Under the pieces are notes generated by a model that was not told where the DNA came from, did no database searches, and saw only the letters and a program-made list of their open reading frames with translations. Shown one piece after another: positions 1 through 8,421 of a stretch of 64,000 bases of DNA. Each line of letters starts with the position of its first letter. The stretch's first letter is position 1. Origin of the DNA: Pseudarthrobacter sp. NBSH8 (GTDB taxonomy: Bacteria > Actinomycetota > Actinomycetes > Actinomycetales > Micrococcaceae). Location: positions 3,968,001 through 4,032,000 of the forward strand of contig NZ_CP043178.1 of NCBI RefSeq assembly GCF_014217545.1, given 5' to 3'. A program made the translations under genes and the position numbers.

Positions 1-206
1 CTGGCGATGTTGCGGTTTTCCTCGCCCGCGCCGTTGGCGTTGCCGAACACGACCTCATCGATCCGCTCGGGATCGAGCCCGGGCGCGCGCTTCACCGATT
101 CGGTGATCACGTGCGCCGCCAGGTCATCCGGGCGGACCCCCGCGAGGCCCGAGCCGAACTTACCGAACGGCGTGCGAACTGCGTCGTACACAAAAGCCTG
201 GTTCAT
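1..206 (-). CDS. pcaF: 3-oxoadipyl-CoA/acetyl-CoA thiolase, N-terminal part (cut by window edge)
   Basis: Only the first 68 codons lie in the window; the gene runs off the left edge. The peptide begins MNQAFVYDAVRTPFGKFGSG and continues with the D-LAAHVI and DEVVFGNANGAGEENRNIA blocks, the usual N-terminus of thiolases; the active-site cysteine lies beyond the edge. Thiolases of this type cleave 3-oxoadipyl-CoA to succinyl-CoA and acetyl-CoA, the last step of the 3-oxoadipate pathway. Its ATG overlaps the pcaC stop in an ATGA arrangement, so it is the next cistron of the pca operon. Thiolase is certain; the PcaF assignment rests on context. Confidence 0.8.
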   Translation of the reverse strand, partial: MNQAFVYDAVRTPFGKFGSGLAGVRPDDLAAHVITESVKRAPGLDPERIDEVVFGNANGAGEENRNIA

Positions 207-679
207 AACTTCTCCTCTAAATTCTGTGCTGGGTTCCCAACCAGGTCGCCGTCCAGTTCTTGGAACACCTGCTGGGCGGTCTTGAAGGCTGTGTTGGCAG
301 AGGGAACTCCGCAGTAGATCGCGGTCTGCAGCAGGATTTCCTTGATTTCGTCCTTGCTCAGGCCGTTGGTGATGGCCGCGCGGATGTGCATGGCCAGCTC
401 TTCCCAGTGCCCGTGCGCCACCATGGCGGTGATGGTCACGGCCGAGCGCATCTGCCGCGAAATGCCCGGCCGGGTCCAGATGCCACCCCACGCGATCCGC
501 GTGATCATGTCCTGGAAATCCTCGGTGAACCCGTCCTTGTTGGCGTTGGCCCGGTCCACGTGCGCGGCCCCCAGCACCTCGCGGCGGACCACCATGCCGC
601 CGTCATAGATCTCCTGGCTGGTGGCGTCCGGCTGGACGACGCCGTTCCGTTCTGTGCCCGGAAGTTCGGTCCCGCTCAT
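203..679 (-). CDS. pcaC: 4-carboxymuconolactone decarboxylase
   Basis: A 158-residue protein of the CMD family that decarboxylates 4-carboxymuconolactone to 3-oxoadipate enol-lactone in the cytoplasm. The family core is visible: RREVLGAAHVDRA near residue 33, the GIWTRPGISRQMRS block around residue 66-80, an HGHWEEL segment and the C-terminal EILLQTAIYCGVPSANTAF stretch with the conserved Cys and Pro. It is the short single-domain form, not the PcaL fusion with PcaD found in some actinobacteria, because pcaD is a separate gene directly upstream. Start and upstream stop overlap as ATGA, implying translational coupling. Confidence 0.93.
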   Translation of the reverse strand: MSGTELPGTERNGVVQPDATSQEIYDGGMVVRREVLGAAHVDRANANKDGFTEDFQDMITRIAWGGIWTRPGISRQMRSAVTITAMVAHGHWEELAMHIRAAITNGLSKDEIKEILLQTAIYCGVPSANTAFKTAQQVFQELDGDLVGNPAQNLEEKL

Positions 680-1494
680 TTGGCTGCTCCCTGGGATTCG
701 GTCCAGGAGATGAGGTTCCGGAGCAGGCCGGCCACGTGCCCGGGCGCCTCGAACGGGGCCAGATGGGCCACTCCGCCCAGCGTCACGGCGTTGGCGGTGC
801 CCCCGCCAGCGGTGATGCCCGCCGCCACTTCTTCCGCGAACGACGGCGGCGCAACAGTATCCTCAGCACCGGCCAGCGCCTGCGTGGGGACGCTGATGCT
901 GCCGAGGTCCCCGCGGACGTCAAAGGCTGCCAGGGCCTCGCAGCAGAAGGCATAGCTGAAGCGGTCGGCATCGCGCAGGGCGTGCAGGAGGCGGCTGCTG
1001 CGCGCGGGTTCGCGGTCCATAAAGCCCGGCGCGAACCAGCGCTGCGCGGAGCCCTGGATCATGATGGGGGTGCCCTGGCTGCGGACGGTTTCGGCCCGTT
1101 CCAGCCAACCTTCCGGCGTGCCGAGCTTGGCGCCGCTGCACTGGACCGAGAGGCTCTTGAGGCGTTGGCCATGTTTGATCCCCAGCTGCAGGCCGGTGGC
1201 GCCGCCGAGGGATACCCCGGCGTAGTGAAAGCCGGCGCCGGGCGCGATGGAGTCCACGAGGTCCACCACCGCATCCGCGAGATCGGCAACGTCAAAGCTT
1301 TCGGTGGCTGCCGGCGAGACACCGTGGCCAGGCAGGTCCCAGGCCACCACGTCGTAGTCGGTACCGAGCAGTGTTGCCGCCTCGGTCCACAGTAGGGTGG
1401 ACGTGCCCAGGGACGGTCCGGCTACGAGTAGGGGCCTGTCCCCCAGCGGGCGCTGGGGCGAAAGCAGCACTGCCTTCAGGGTCGGTTTAGCCAC
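676..1494 (-). CDS. pcaD: 3-oxoadipate enol-lactonase (alpha/beta hydrolase)
   Basis: A 272-residue alpha/beta hydrolase that opens 3-oxoadipate enol-lactone to 3-oxoadipate. The oxyanion-side motif VAGPSLGTS, the strand-turn DLPGHGVS, the nucleophile elbow AGVSLGG (Ser) and the late His in GGVAHLAPFEAP form the expected fold and triad; the acid is probably the Asp in AGAEDTVAPP. The likely start is GTG at 1492-1494 (VAKPTLKAV), overlapping the pcaB end by 8 bases. The open frame continues far upstream, but that part is only the alternative frame of pcaB. Confidence 0.92.
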   Translation of the reverse strand: MAKPTLKAVLLSPQRPLGDRPLLVAGPSLGTSTLLWTEAATLLGTDYDVVAWDLPGHGVSPAATESFDVADLADAVVDLVDSIAPGAGFHYAGVSLGGATGLQLGIKHGQRLKSLSVQCSGAKLGTPEGWLERAETVRSQGTPIMIQGSAQRWFAPGFMDREPARSSRLLHALRDADRFSYAFCCEALAAFDVRGDLGSISVPTQALAGAEDTVAPPSFAEEVAAGITAGGGTANAVTLGGVAHLAPFEAPGHVAGLLRNLISWTESQGAAK

Positions 1495-3004
1495 GGTTGG
1501 CTCCGTTCGCGTCGTTGTGTGCTGAATTGGTGTCTGCAGAAGAACCTGGTGCGAAAAGCTCAAAGTCCGGAAACGCGGCCAGGATGCGGCGCGCGATTTC
1601 GGCTGCCTGGCCCAGGTAGCTGGCGGGGTCCAGGAGTTCCGCCAGCTGCCCATCGGAAAGCGTCTCTGCCGGGACGGCCTCTCGGAGCAGCCGGCGGTAG
1701 GTGTCCGCCTGTCCGGCCGCGGGTGCCTGGAGCGTACGGTCCACCACGGCCTGGAGCTGCTGCTTGCCGTTGCGGCCATCCTGTTCGGCGAGCAGCGGCG
1801 CGACGGCCGCGCCCACCCCTTCGGCCAGGAGCAGCGGTCCGGCAAGGTCCAGGTTGCGGCGCATGGCGTCCGGGAAAACCTGTAGGCCTTCGGCAAGCTC
1901 CCGGAGGTGCCCGGCCGCCCCAAGTGCCAGCCGGAGAAGCTGGCGCAGGGCCGGCCATTCCGTGTGCCAGGCGGCGTCGGGGCGTTCGTCGTTGAAGTTG
2001 GCGGCGGCCAGGTGCAGCTGGGCCACCAGCTGGGGCGCCTGGAGCGCGGCGCTGCGGATAAGTACCGACAGCACCGGGTTCTGCTTCTGCGGCATGGCCG
2101 AGGAGACGCCGCGGCCGGCGCCCCGCGGTTCGGCGAGTTCCGCCACCTCGGGACGGCTGAGGAACAGGACGTCTGCGGCGATCTTGCCGCACGCGTCCAG
2201 CACCGAGGCCAGGGCATGTCCGACCGACGTGATCGCCAGGCGGTTGGTGTGCCACGGTGCAGGCGCCGCGGCCAGGCCAAGTTGCCGGCCCAGTGCGCCG
2301 GCCAGGTCAAACGGGTTGGTGGCCGAGCCGGCGGTCAGCACGGTCCCGGCGGCGAGGGTGCCGGCGGCGCCGCCGAACTGTACCGGGAAGTGCACGTTGC
2401 CCAGCTGCTGGCCTGCGGTGGCCAGCCCATGGAACCACTGCGCCGACCGCAGCCCGAACGTATACGGCAGCGCGTGCTGGGTCAGGCTCCTGGCGACGCA
2501 GAGCGTGTCCGCATGCTTCTCTGCCAAGGCAGCGAGCGCCGCCGTCGTGCCTTTCAGATCCGCCAGCAGCGCCTCGACGGTGTTGCGCGCGAGCAGCATC
2601 AGCGCCGTGTCCAGCACGTCCTGGCTGGTCAGCGAGGTGTGGACCGCCTTCACGGCCCCGATGCGGGCGCCGTCAAGCGCCGTGACCTGCTTGCGTAGGT
2701 CGACCAGGAGCGGGATCACGGGGTTGCCACCACCCCGGGCGCGGAGCGCGATGTCTGCTGCGTCGTAGCGTCCAGCCTCGGCAGCGGAGGCCACGACGGC
2801 GGCGGAACCGGCAGGCGCCAGGCCCGCCTTCTCCAGCACAGCGGCCCAGCCGGATTCGACGGCGAGGATCGCCGCCAGCACGGCGAAGTCACCGGTCAAC
2901 GCCGTCACCAGGGGCGACGCCGAGACAGGACTCAGCAGGCCGACGTCGCCGTCCGCGGCGGTTCCGAAGTGGACGGCGCCTCCCATGCTGGGGGTCTCAG
3001 TCAC
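1487..3004 (-). CDS. pcaB: 3-carboxy-cis,cis-muconate cycloisomerase
   Basis: A 505-residue member of the fumarase/aspartase superfamily that cyclises 3-carboxymuconate to 4-carboxymuconolactone. The superfamily signature SSAMPQKQNP sits near residue 300, in the flexible loop that carries the catalytic serine; HTSLTSQDVLDTALML (substrate-binding TSQD) and SLTQHALPYTFGL are also present. It is somewhat longer than the roughly 450 residues usual for this enzyme, with extra sequence in the C-terminal domain. The start is GTG at 3002-3004, overlapping the pcaG stop as GTGA. Confidence 0.93.
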   Translation of the reverse strand: MTETPSMGGAVHFGTAADGDVGLLSPVSASPLVTALTGDFAVLAAILAVESGWAAVLEKAGLAPAGSAAVVASAAEAGRYDAADIALRARGGGNPVIPLLVDLRKQVTALDGARIGAVKAVHTSLTSQDVLDTALMLLARNTVEALLADLKGTTAALAALAEKHADTLCVARSLTQHALPYTFGLRSAQWFHGLATAGQQLGNVHFPVQFGGAAGTLAAGTVLTAGSATNPFDLAGALGRQLGLAAAPAPWHTNRLAITSVGHALASVLDACGKIAADVLFLSRPEVAELAEPRGAGRGVSSAMPQKQNPVLSVLIRSAALQAPQLVAQLHLAAANFNDERPDAAWHTEWPALRQLLRLALGAAGHLRELAEGLQVFPDAMRRNLDLAGPLLLAEGVGAAVAPLLAEQDGRNGKQQLQAVVDRTLQAPAAGQADTYRRLLREAVPAETLSDGQLAELLDPASYLGQAAEIARRILAAFPDFELFAPGSSADTNSAHNDANGANRG

Positions 3005-3582
3005 TGGAAGTCCAGGAAGACTGTTTCGCCCTCGCCCTGCAGGCGGATGTCCCAGGTGAGTCCGCCGTCGGCGTCGCGGCGGGCGATCAGGGTCTTCCGC
3101 CGTTCCGGGTCCAGGGAGCTGAGCAGCGGATCCTGGGCGAGGGCTTCCTCGTTCTCCGGCAGGTAGATCCGGGTGAACAGGCGGTTCGTCAGGCCGCGGG
3201 CAAAGATGGCCACGGAGATGAAGGGTGCGGCCGCTGGTTTTCCGGGGACCTGCACGGTGGGGCCGGGGTTGACCGTGGTGAACGTGAACACGCCGGAGTA
3301 CCCTACGGAGCCGCGGCCCCAGCCCGTGAAGGTGTAGCCGTCGCGGACCAGCGAACCGGTCTTTTGCATAACCTTGCCGTCTGCGTCGGGCTGCCAGATC
3401 TCCAGGATGGCGTCCGGGACGGTCTCCCCGGCGCCGTCGTACACGGTGCCCTGGAGGCGGATGGAGCCCGGCGAGCCGGGGGCCACGAGTTCACTGTCTT
3501 TCTCGAACGGCAGCGCGTAGCCGTAGAACGGGCCGACGGTCTGCCCGGGTGTGGGAACAAGCTGCGTGGTCTGGTTGCTCAT
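3001..3582 (-). CDS. pcaG: protocatechuate 3,4-dioxygenase alpha subunit
   Basis: A 193-residue alpha subunit of the intradiol dioxygenase that opens protocatechuate to 3-carboxy-cis,cis-muconate. The N-terminal PTPGQTVGPFYGYALPF motif is diagnostic of PcaG, and DAILEIWQPDADGKV is the shared intradiol beta-sandwich motif. As expected for the alpha chain, the iron-ligand residues seen in PcaH are not conserved. The start chosen is the ATG at 3580-3582 (MSNQTT), four bases past the pcaH stop. An in-frame ATG further upstream would run into pcaH. Confidence 0.93.
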   Translation of the reverse strand: MSNQTTQLVPTPGQTVGPFYGYALPFEKDSELVAPGSPGSIRLQGTVYDGAGETVPDAILEIWQPDADGKVMQKTGSLVRDGYTFTGWGRGSVGYSGVFTFTTVNPGPTVQVPGKPAAAPFISVAIFARGLTNRLFTRIYLPENEEALAQDPLLSSLDPERRKTLIARRDADGGLTWDIRLQGEGETVFLDFQ

Positions 3583-3586
3583 GTGC

Positions 3587-4369
3587 CTATTCCTCATCGC
3601 CTGCTGCGCCAAGCGCCTCGTTTTCGGTCCAGGTCCGCTTTGGCCCGGTCAGGACGATGTCCCAGTTGTAGCCCAGCGCCCACTCGGGCTCTGTCAGGTT
3701 GTGGTCGTACGTGGCCACCAGCCGGTCACGGGCGTCCTGGTCCACGATGGTCTGGTAGATGGGGTCCAGCGGGAAGAGCTGGTCGCCCGGGAAGTACATC
3801 TGCGTGATGATGCGCTGGGTGAACTCGGTGCCGAACATCGAGAAGTGGATATGGGCCGGGCGCCAGGCGTTGACGTGGTTCTTCCACGGGTAGGCGCCGG
3901 GTTTGATGGTGGTGAACCGGTAGGAGCCATCCGGGCCGGTGATGCAGCGTCCGATGCCGGTGAAGTTGGGGTCCAGCGGTGCCGGGTGCTGGTCACGCTT
4001 GTGGATGTAGCGGCCGGACGCGTTGGCCTGCCAGATTTCCACGAGCTGCCCGGCCACGGGGCGGCCGTCGCCGTCCAGGACTTTGCCGGCCACGATGATC
4101 CGCTCGCCCTGGGGTTCGCCGTGGTGCTGGATGGTCAGGTCCGATTCCAGCGCGTGCACGTCCTGATGGCCGAACGCCGGTGAGTAAAGCTCGATGGTCT
4201 CCGGATCCGCGTGGTGCAGGCTTTTGGTGGGGTGCCGCAGGATACTGCTGCGGTAGGGCGCGTAGTCCAGCCGGGGCTGGGTCTCGGCTGGGGCGCCGTC
4301 CTTGAGCGCCCGCGCGTAGGCATCGCCCAAGGCGTTAATCTCGGCACTGAGATCCTGCTGTGTCTCCAC
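3587..4369 (-). CDS. pcaH: protocatechuate 3,4-dioxygenase beta subunit
   Basis: The 260-residue iron-bearing subunit. All four non-haem Fe(III) ligands can be located: Tyr in NASGRYIHKRDQH, Tyr in KPGAYPWKNH, and the two His of WRPAHIHFSMFG. The N-terminal LDYAPYRSSILRHPTKSLHH block is typical of PcaH. The start is GTG at 4367-4369, preceded by an AGAGGAG ribosome-binding site. A 69-base gap with a GGTGTT triplication separates it from the dehydratase gene upstream. With PcaG it converts the protocatechuate made by that dehydratase. Confidence 0.95.
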   Translation of the reverse strand: METQQDLSAEINALGDAYARALKDGAPAETQPRLDYAPYRSSILRHPTKSLHHADPETIELYSPAFGHQDVHALESDLTIQHHGEPQGERIIVAGKVLDGDGRPVAGQLVEIWQANASGRYIHKRDQHPAPLDPNFTGIGRCITGPDGSYRFTTIKPGAYPWKNHVNAWRPAHIHFSMFGTEFTQRIITQMYFPGDQLFPLDPIYQTIVDQDARDRLVATYDHNLTEPEWALGYNWDIVLTGPKRTWTENEALGAAGDEE

Positions 4370-4438
4370 GGCGGACTCCTCTTCTCTCGTTGTTTGTAGC
4401 TGGTGTTGGTGTTGGTGTTGCCGGCGGGCGGTGCTGTC

Positions 4439-6355
4439 TTAGGGGTGCTGCAGGTGGTCGTATTGGACGGCGTGGCGCACGGGGGCGTTGGGGGCGCCGT
4501 AGCCGTCGTAGGCGCCGCGGCGTTCCACCATTTCGAAGAACACACTGCCCACGGTGGCGGTATAGAAGTGGAGGAATTCGCCGTCGGCGTCCCGGTCGTA
4601 CAGCAGGTTCAGGTCCTGCAGTGTGGCCAGGAAGTCCGGTGCCAGGCCGAAACGTGCGTCCAGGTCCTCGTAGTAGTTGGCCGGGATCTGAAGGAATTCC
4701 AGGCCCCGGGCCTTGCAGTCCCTGGCGGTGGCCACCAGGTCATCCACGGCGAAGGCGATATGTTCCTGGTAGGTCTTGCGCTGCTGGTTCAGCGGCGCCA
4801 GGTTCAGCACCAGCCGCACGGCGCGGTCCCCGGTGGCCATGACCTGCGAGCGGACCAGGCCGGTGGGGCTGGGAACTTCCGCGAACGGCTGGGGCTCCAG
4901 CGCCAGGGCGCTCGTGTAGAAGAGGACGGCCTCGTCGAAGTGCTGCCACGGCTGTGCCAGGTTGACGTGGTCGATCACGGCGGTGGCTCCGGCGGACGGC
5001 TTTTCCAGCCCTTCCCCGAATTCACTGGTCCAGGCCGCGGTGCCGTCCGAGGTGCCCTGGCACAGGAAGATCTCGGTGGAGTCCGGGGCGGCAAAGCCCT
5101 GGAACACCTCCTCGTTGGCCTGGCTCTTGCGCGGGACCGCGGGGGCCTTCAGCTGTTGGGCGCGGGCGGCGGCAATCACCGGAGAGTCGACGTCGAACCC
5201 CAGTGCAGCGATAGCAGGAGCGATGGCTGGCGATGCATCCGCCGTTGAATCGTGCCCGTCTGCCGGTGCGGCCTCGTTGATGATCACCCGGGCGTGGCCC
5301 AGGCTCCAGAGCTGCACGGCCTTGGTGCGGTGCCGGCCGTTGAACTCGAAACCCAGCCGGCCCAGCACGGTTTCCAGGCCCTTGGTGTCCGCGGCCCTGA
5401 CCTCGGCGAAGTTGTAACCTGCCGGTTCGGCCACCCGCGGGAGCGTGGCCAGTTCCATCGGATAACGACGGCGGCCGGGGACCGTAGGACCATCAGCAGC
5501 GGTGCCACCGGCACCACCGCCGGCGCCACCGTCAGCATCCAGCCACTTCGCGCTCTGTTCCTCCAGCCAGATGAGCGAGCGCATGGCGTCCACGGCGGTG
5601 CGCTCCACGTCCGATTGGCGGAAAACGTCGTTGAAGATCTCCAGCGACACCGGGCCGCTGTACCCCGCCCGGACCACGTGACCCATGAACTTGGCGAGCT
5701 CGAACTGTCCCTCGCCCGGGAAGACCCGGTAGTGCCGGCTCCAGGAGAGGACGTCCATGGAGAGCTTGGGGGCGTCCGCCACCTGGACGAAGAAGATCTT
5801 TCCCGGGTTGAAAGCCTCGATGGGGGCGGTGTCCCAGTTGCGGGACAGGATATGGAAGGAATCCAGGCAGGTGCCCAGGTTCGGGTGGTCCACCGCTTCC
5901 ACCAGCTTGTGGGCGTGCTCGTAGTCCTTGACGTACTTGCCCCAGGCCAGGGCTTCGTAGGCAACCTTGACGCCGTGGTCCCCGGCCAGCGCAGCCAGTT
6001 CGCCGAGCTGTTCAACCCGGAGGTCGTCGCTGTCGATGCTGGCGGTGGCGACGTTGGAGCAGACCAGGATGGTGTCCATGCCCAGCCGCGCCATGAGTTC
6101 GAATTTGGCTTCGGCGCGCCGGAGGTTGGCGGCGAGGAGGTCCCCGGACACGCTGTCGAAGTCGCGGAACGGCTGGTAGAGATCCAGTGTGAGGCCAAGG
6201 TCGGCCGCCATCTTTCGGACGTTCTCAGGCGTGAGCGGCGACGTCACCAGGTCCTGTTCAAAGATTTCAATGCCGTCAAAGCCCGCGATGGCGCAGGCCT
6301 GCATCTTCTCCTTCAGGGTGCCGGAGAGGCAGACCGTGGCTATTCCGGTACGCAT
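4439..6355 (-). CDS. qsuB: 3-dehydroshikimate dehydratase (QsuB type, fused to HPPD-like domain)
   Basis: A 638-residue two-domain protein. Residues 1 to about 285 form a sugar-phosphate-isomerase-like TIM barrel (FDGIEIFEQDL, YEALAWGKYV, LGTCLDSFHIL and SLEIFNDVFRQ supply the Glu/Asp/His metal ligands) that dehydrates 3-dehydroshikimate to protocatechuate. After a Gly/Ala-rich linker (about 286-310), residues 310-638 resemble 4-hydroxyphenylpyruvate dioxygenase/VOC domains (VIDHVNLAQPW, YEDLDARFGL, FFEMVERRGAYDGYG). This is the architecture of Corynebacterium QsuB; the role of its C-terminal half is less certain. It links shikimate/quinate degradation to the pca genes. The start overlaps the shikimate dehydrogenase stop by one base (TGATG). 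Confidence 0.92.
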   Translation of the reverse strand: MRTGIATVCLSGTLKEKMQACAIAGFDGIEIFEQDLVTSPLTPENVRKMAADLGLTLDLYQPFRDFDSVSGDLLAANLRRAEAKFELMARLGMDTILVCSNVATASIDSDDLRVEQLGELAALAGDHGVKVAYEALAWGKYVKDYEHAHKLVEAVDHPNLGTCLDSFHILSRNWDTAPIEAFNPGKIFFVQVADAPKLSMDVLSWSRHYRVFPGEGQFELAKFMGHVVRAGYSGPVSLEIFNDVFRQSDVERTAVDAMRSLIWLEEQSAKWLDADGGAGGGAGGTAADGPTVPGRRRYPMELATLPRVAEPAGYNFAEVRAADTKGLETVLGRLGFEFNGRHRTKAVQLWSLGHARVIINEAAPADGHDSTADASPAIAPAIAALGFDVDSPVIAAARAQQLKAPAVPRKSQANEEVFQGFAAPDSTEIFLCQGTSDGTAAWTSEFGEGLEKPSAGATAVIDHVNLAQPWQHFDEAVLFYTSALALEPQPFAEVPSPTGLVRSQVMATGDRAVRLVLNLAPLNQQRKTYQEHIAFAVDDLVATARDCKARGLEFLQIPANYYEDLDARFGLAPDFLATLQDLNLLYDRDADGEFLHFYTATVGSVFFEMVERRGAYDGYGAPNAPVRHAVQYDHLQHP

Positions 6356-7236
6356 CAGGCGGCCACCTCTTCCTTGGCCACGAGCTCCAGGAAATGGCTG
6401 CGCATGCGGTCTGCGTCAGCTTCCAACCCGGTGAAAATTCGGAAGGAATCCGCAGCCTGCCCTACGGCCATGCGGCCACCGTCCAGGACCTCGCAGCCCT
6501 TGGCGCGGGCGCCGCGGACCAGCTCGGTGTCGATCGGTCGGTAGACGATGTCCGCCACCCAGTGCCGCATTTCCAACAGGTCCAGGTCAAGCGGGGCGCC
6601 CGGGTGGGCGGCCATGCCCACGGGCGTGCAGTGCACCAGGCCGTCGGCCAAAGGCATCAGCTGCGGCAGCTCCGCCGTCGTGCGCGCTGTGACCGTGCTG
6701 CCCGGGAAGAAGCCGGCCAGCTCCGCCGCGCGTGCCGAGCAGCGGGCGGGGTCCACGTCCACCAGGTCCAGCGCCTTTACGCCGGCGGTGAGCAGGGCGT
6801 AGGCGACGGCGGACCCGGCACCTCCCGCGCCCAGCTGGACAACGCGGCCCAGCCGCGCGCCCGGAAGGCCGGACGCAAGCGCGGCGGCGAAGCCGGAGAA
6901 GTCGGTGTTGTGGCCGATGAAGCGGCCGTCCTCGATGACCACGGTGTTGACGGCACCGAGCCTGAGGGCGTCCGGTGAGACCTCGTCCAGGTGCGCCAGC
7001 ACAAGCTGCTTGCACGGATGGGTGATGTTCAGGCCGTTGAAGCCCAGGCTGCGGGCGCTCTTGAGCAGATCCCCCACGGCATCGCCGGAAAGTCCGAGCT
7101 CCAGCAGGTCGATGGGGCGGTAGAGGTAGCGCAGGCCCTGCACATCGCCCTCGCGTTCGTGCATGGGGGGAGTGAGTGACGGCATAACACCGTCGCCAAC
7201 CAGTCCCACAAGGTAGGACTCAGTTCGATTGCTCAT
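6355..7236 (-). CDS. qsuD: quinate/shikimate dehydrogenase (catabolic AroE family)
   Basis: A 293-residue member of the shikimate dehydrogenase family. The N-terminal SLTPPMHEREGDVQGLRYLYR and NITHPCKQLVL blocks form the substrate site, with the catalytic Lys in THPCKQ; the nucleotide fold is marked by LGAGGAGSAVAYAL, followed by LVDVDPAR. An acidic residue after the second strand favours NAD+ over NADP+, as in catabolic rather than biosynthetic enzymes. It is the first gene of the catabolic operon and oxidises shikimate (or quinate) to the 3-dehydro acid used by the next enzyme. The qsuD symbol is by homology and context. Confidence 0.85.
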   Translation of the reverse strand: MSNRTESYLVGLVGDGVMPSLTPPMHEREGDVQGLRYLYRPIDLLELGLSGDAVGDLLKSARSLGFNGLNITHPCKQLVLAHLDEVSPDALRLGAVNTVVIEDGRFIGHNTDFSGFAAALASGLPGARLGRVVQLGAGGAGSAVAYALLTAGVKALDLVDVDPARCSARAAELAGFFPGSTVTARTTAELPQLMPLADGLVHCTPVGMAAHPGAPLDLDLLEMRHWVADIVYRPIDTELVRGARAKGCEVLDGGRMAVGQAADSFRIFTGLEADADRMRSHFLELVAKEEVAA

Positions 7237-7310
7237 CCGGGCAGCTCCTTTGATACGGCACCCGGCGGGCGGCGGCGCTCGGGGCGTCCGCGGCGGATCG
7301 GGTGATTGGG

Positions 7311-7361
7311 ATTACAGTACAACACTTGTTCACTTCTCGCACGCTCGTTCTACATACGAAC
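7311..7361 (-). promoter_or_regulatory. putative activated promoter and IclR-type operator of the shikimate/pca operon
   Basis: On the minus strand the 15-base motif GTTCGTATGTAGAAC (7347-7361) is an inverted repeat of GTTC. It resembles the GTTCG-type boxes bound by PcaR/PcaU-like IclR proteins. A TGTAAT -10 candidate lies at 7311-7316, with no good -35 at the right distance (about 7334-7339). A poor -35 with an operator just upstream is the arrangement expected of an activated promoter. The first gene starts at 7236. Prediction by eye only. Confidence 0.45.
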
Positions 7362-7374
7362 ATTTTCGAGTTGT

Positions 7375-8190
7375 TTATCGCTGCGGCAACCGCGCGGCCA
7401 ACTCCGCCGCGGCGTCCTGCAGCAGGGGCACATGGGCCAGCAAGGATTCGATGCTGAGGCGGAAGACAGGAACGGCGGTGGCCAGGGAGGCGAAGGCGTG
7501 GCCCTGGGAGTTGAGCAGCGGCACTGCCACGGCCCGCATGCCGTTCTCGTTCTCCTCGTCCATCACGGCATATCCCTGCCGGCGAACCTTCTCGATTTCG
7601 GCACGGAAGGCTCCCCGGTCAGTGATGGTGTGCTCGGTGAGGGGTTCCAGATCAAGTTCCTCAAGCAGCGCCTCACGCTCCGCGTCCTCGGCAAAAGCCA
7701 CCAGCGCTTTGCCCACGGCCGTCGCATGCAGGGCGCCAAGATGCCCGGGATCACTGGTGACGCGGAAGGTCTGCGGGCCGTCCACCTTGTTGACCGTCAG
7801 GTGGTGGTGGCCATCGCGGACGCTGAGGATGGTGGCCTCCCCGGTCTGCTCGGTCACGCGGCGAAGGACAGGCAGTGCCGTGCCGGCAAATCCGTGATGA
7901 TTGGAGACCCGCTGCCCCAGCTGGAAGATGCGCAGGCCCAGGTGGTAGCGGCGGCCGTCCGGCTCGTAGTCCACAAATCCGTCCCGCGTCAGGGATCCCA
8001 GCAGGCGGTACGTGGTGCTGAAGGGAAGATCGGCGCGGCGTGAGATCTCCGCGGCGCTGGCACCGCGCGGCTCGTCACCCAAGAGGACCAGGAGGCCCAG
8101 GGCCTTGCCCACCATGTCAGTACGGTCGCCCTTGGGCGCCTTCGGCTCAGCGGAAACGTCATCGGGCACTGTGGTTTGATTCACACTCAT
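7375..8190 (-). CDS. IclR-family transcriptional regulator
   Basis: A 271-residue IclR regulator. The N-terminal winged helix-turn-helix is at about residues 20-80 (GASAAEISRRADLPFSTTYRLLGSL) and the C-terminal effector domain at 100-265 (GHLGALHATAVGKALVAF, QGYAVMDEENENGMRAVAVPL). Proteins of this kind control protocatechuate, shikimate and 4-hydroxybenzoate catabolism (PcaR, PcaU, PobR, QsuR). It lies between the operon and the transporter, transcribed with the former and divergently from the latter, so it probably senses an intermediate of the pathway. The ATG at 8188-8190 is preferred to a longer in-frame start because the extra residues are not family-like. Confidence 0.88.
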   Translation of the reverse strand: MSVNQTTVPDDVSAEPKAPKGDRTDMVGKALGLLVLLGDEPRGASAAEISRRADLPFSTTYRLLGSLTRDGFVDYEPDGRRYHLGLRIFQLGQRVSNHHGFAGTALPVLRRVTEQTGEATILSVRDGHHHLTVNKVDGPQTFRVTSDPGHLGALHATAVGKALVAFAEDAEREALLEELDLEPLTEHTITDRGAFRAEIEKVRRQGYAVMDEENENGMRAVAVPLLNSQGHAFASLATAVPVFRLSIESLLAHVPLLQDAAAELAARLPQR

Positions 8191-8242
8191 ACGTCGATGT
8201 TGCCATATCGTGGGAACTATTTCTAGATGGTGATTATTTTCT

Positions 8243-8271
8243 TGACAAGTGACTGCACTCACAGTCATCAT
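8243..8271 (+). promoter_or_regulatory. candidate promoter/operator between the IclR gene and the transporter
   Basis: TTGACA at 8243-8248 and CATCAT at 8266-8271 are spaced 17 bases apart and would drive the transporter. The spacer holds a perfect inverted repeat, TGACTG-N6-CAGTCA (8250-8267), a plausible repressor site. The resulting leader before the ATG at 8422 would be about 145 bases long. Confidence 0.4.
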
Positions 8272-8421
8272 TGCTGTATCGCACAAGTAGCTCCCACCAT
8301 GTGGCTACTGGTTCGGGTCTTTCAACGGACTCCAGCCGCAGCGCACCAGCTCCACTCAGGCCGCTGCGGCTGCGACCCTCCAGATCCATCCGCGACAACG
8401 TCGTCACACATAAGGAACTCC

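Noticed and set aside
676..2310. A 544-codon open frame covering the pcaD gene and most of pcaB
   Set aside because: Only the last half has pcaD sequence. The rest is Arg/Pro/Ser-rich antiregister reading of pcaB, and the GTG at 1494 gives the proper start.
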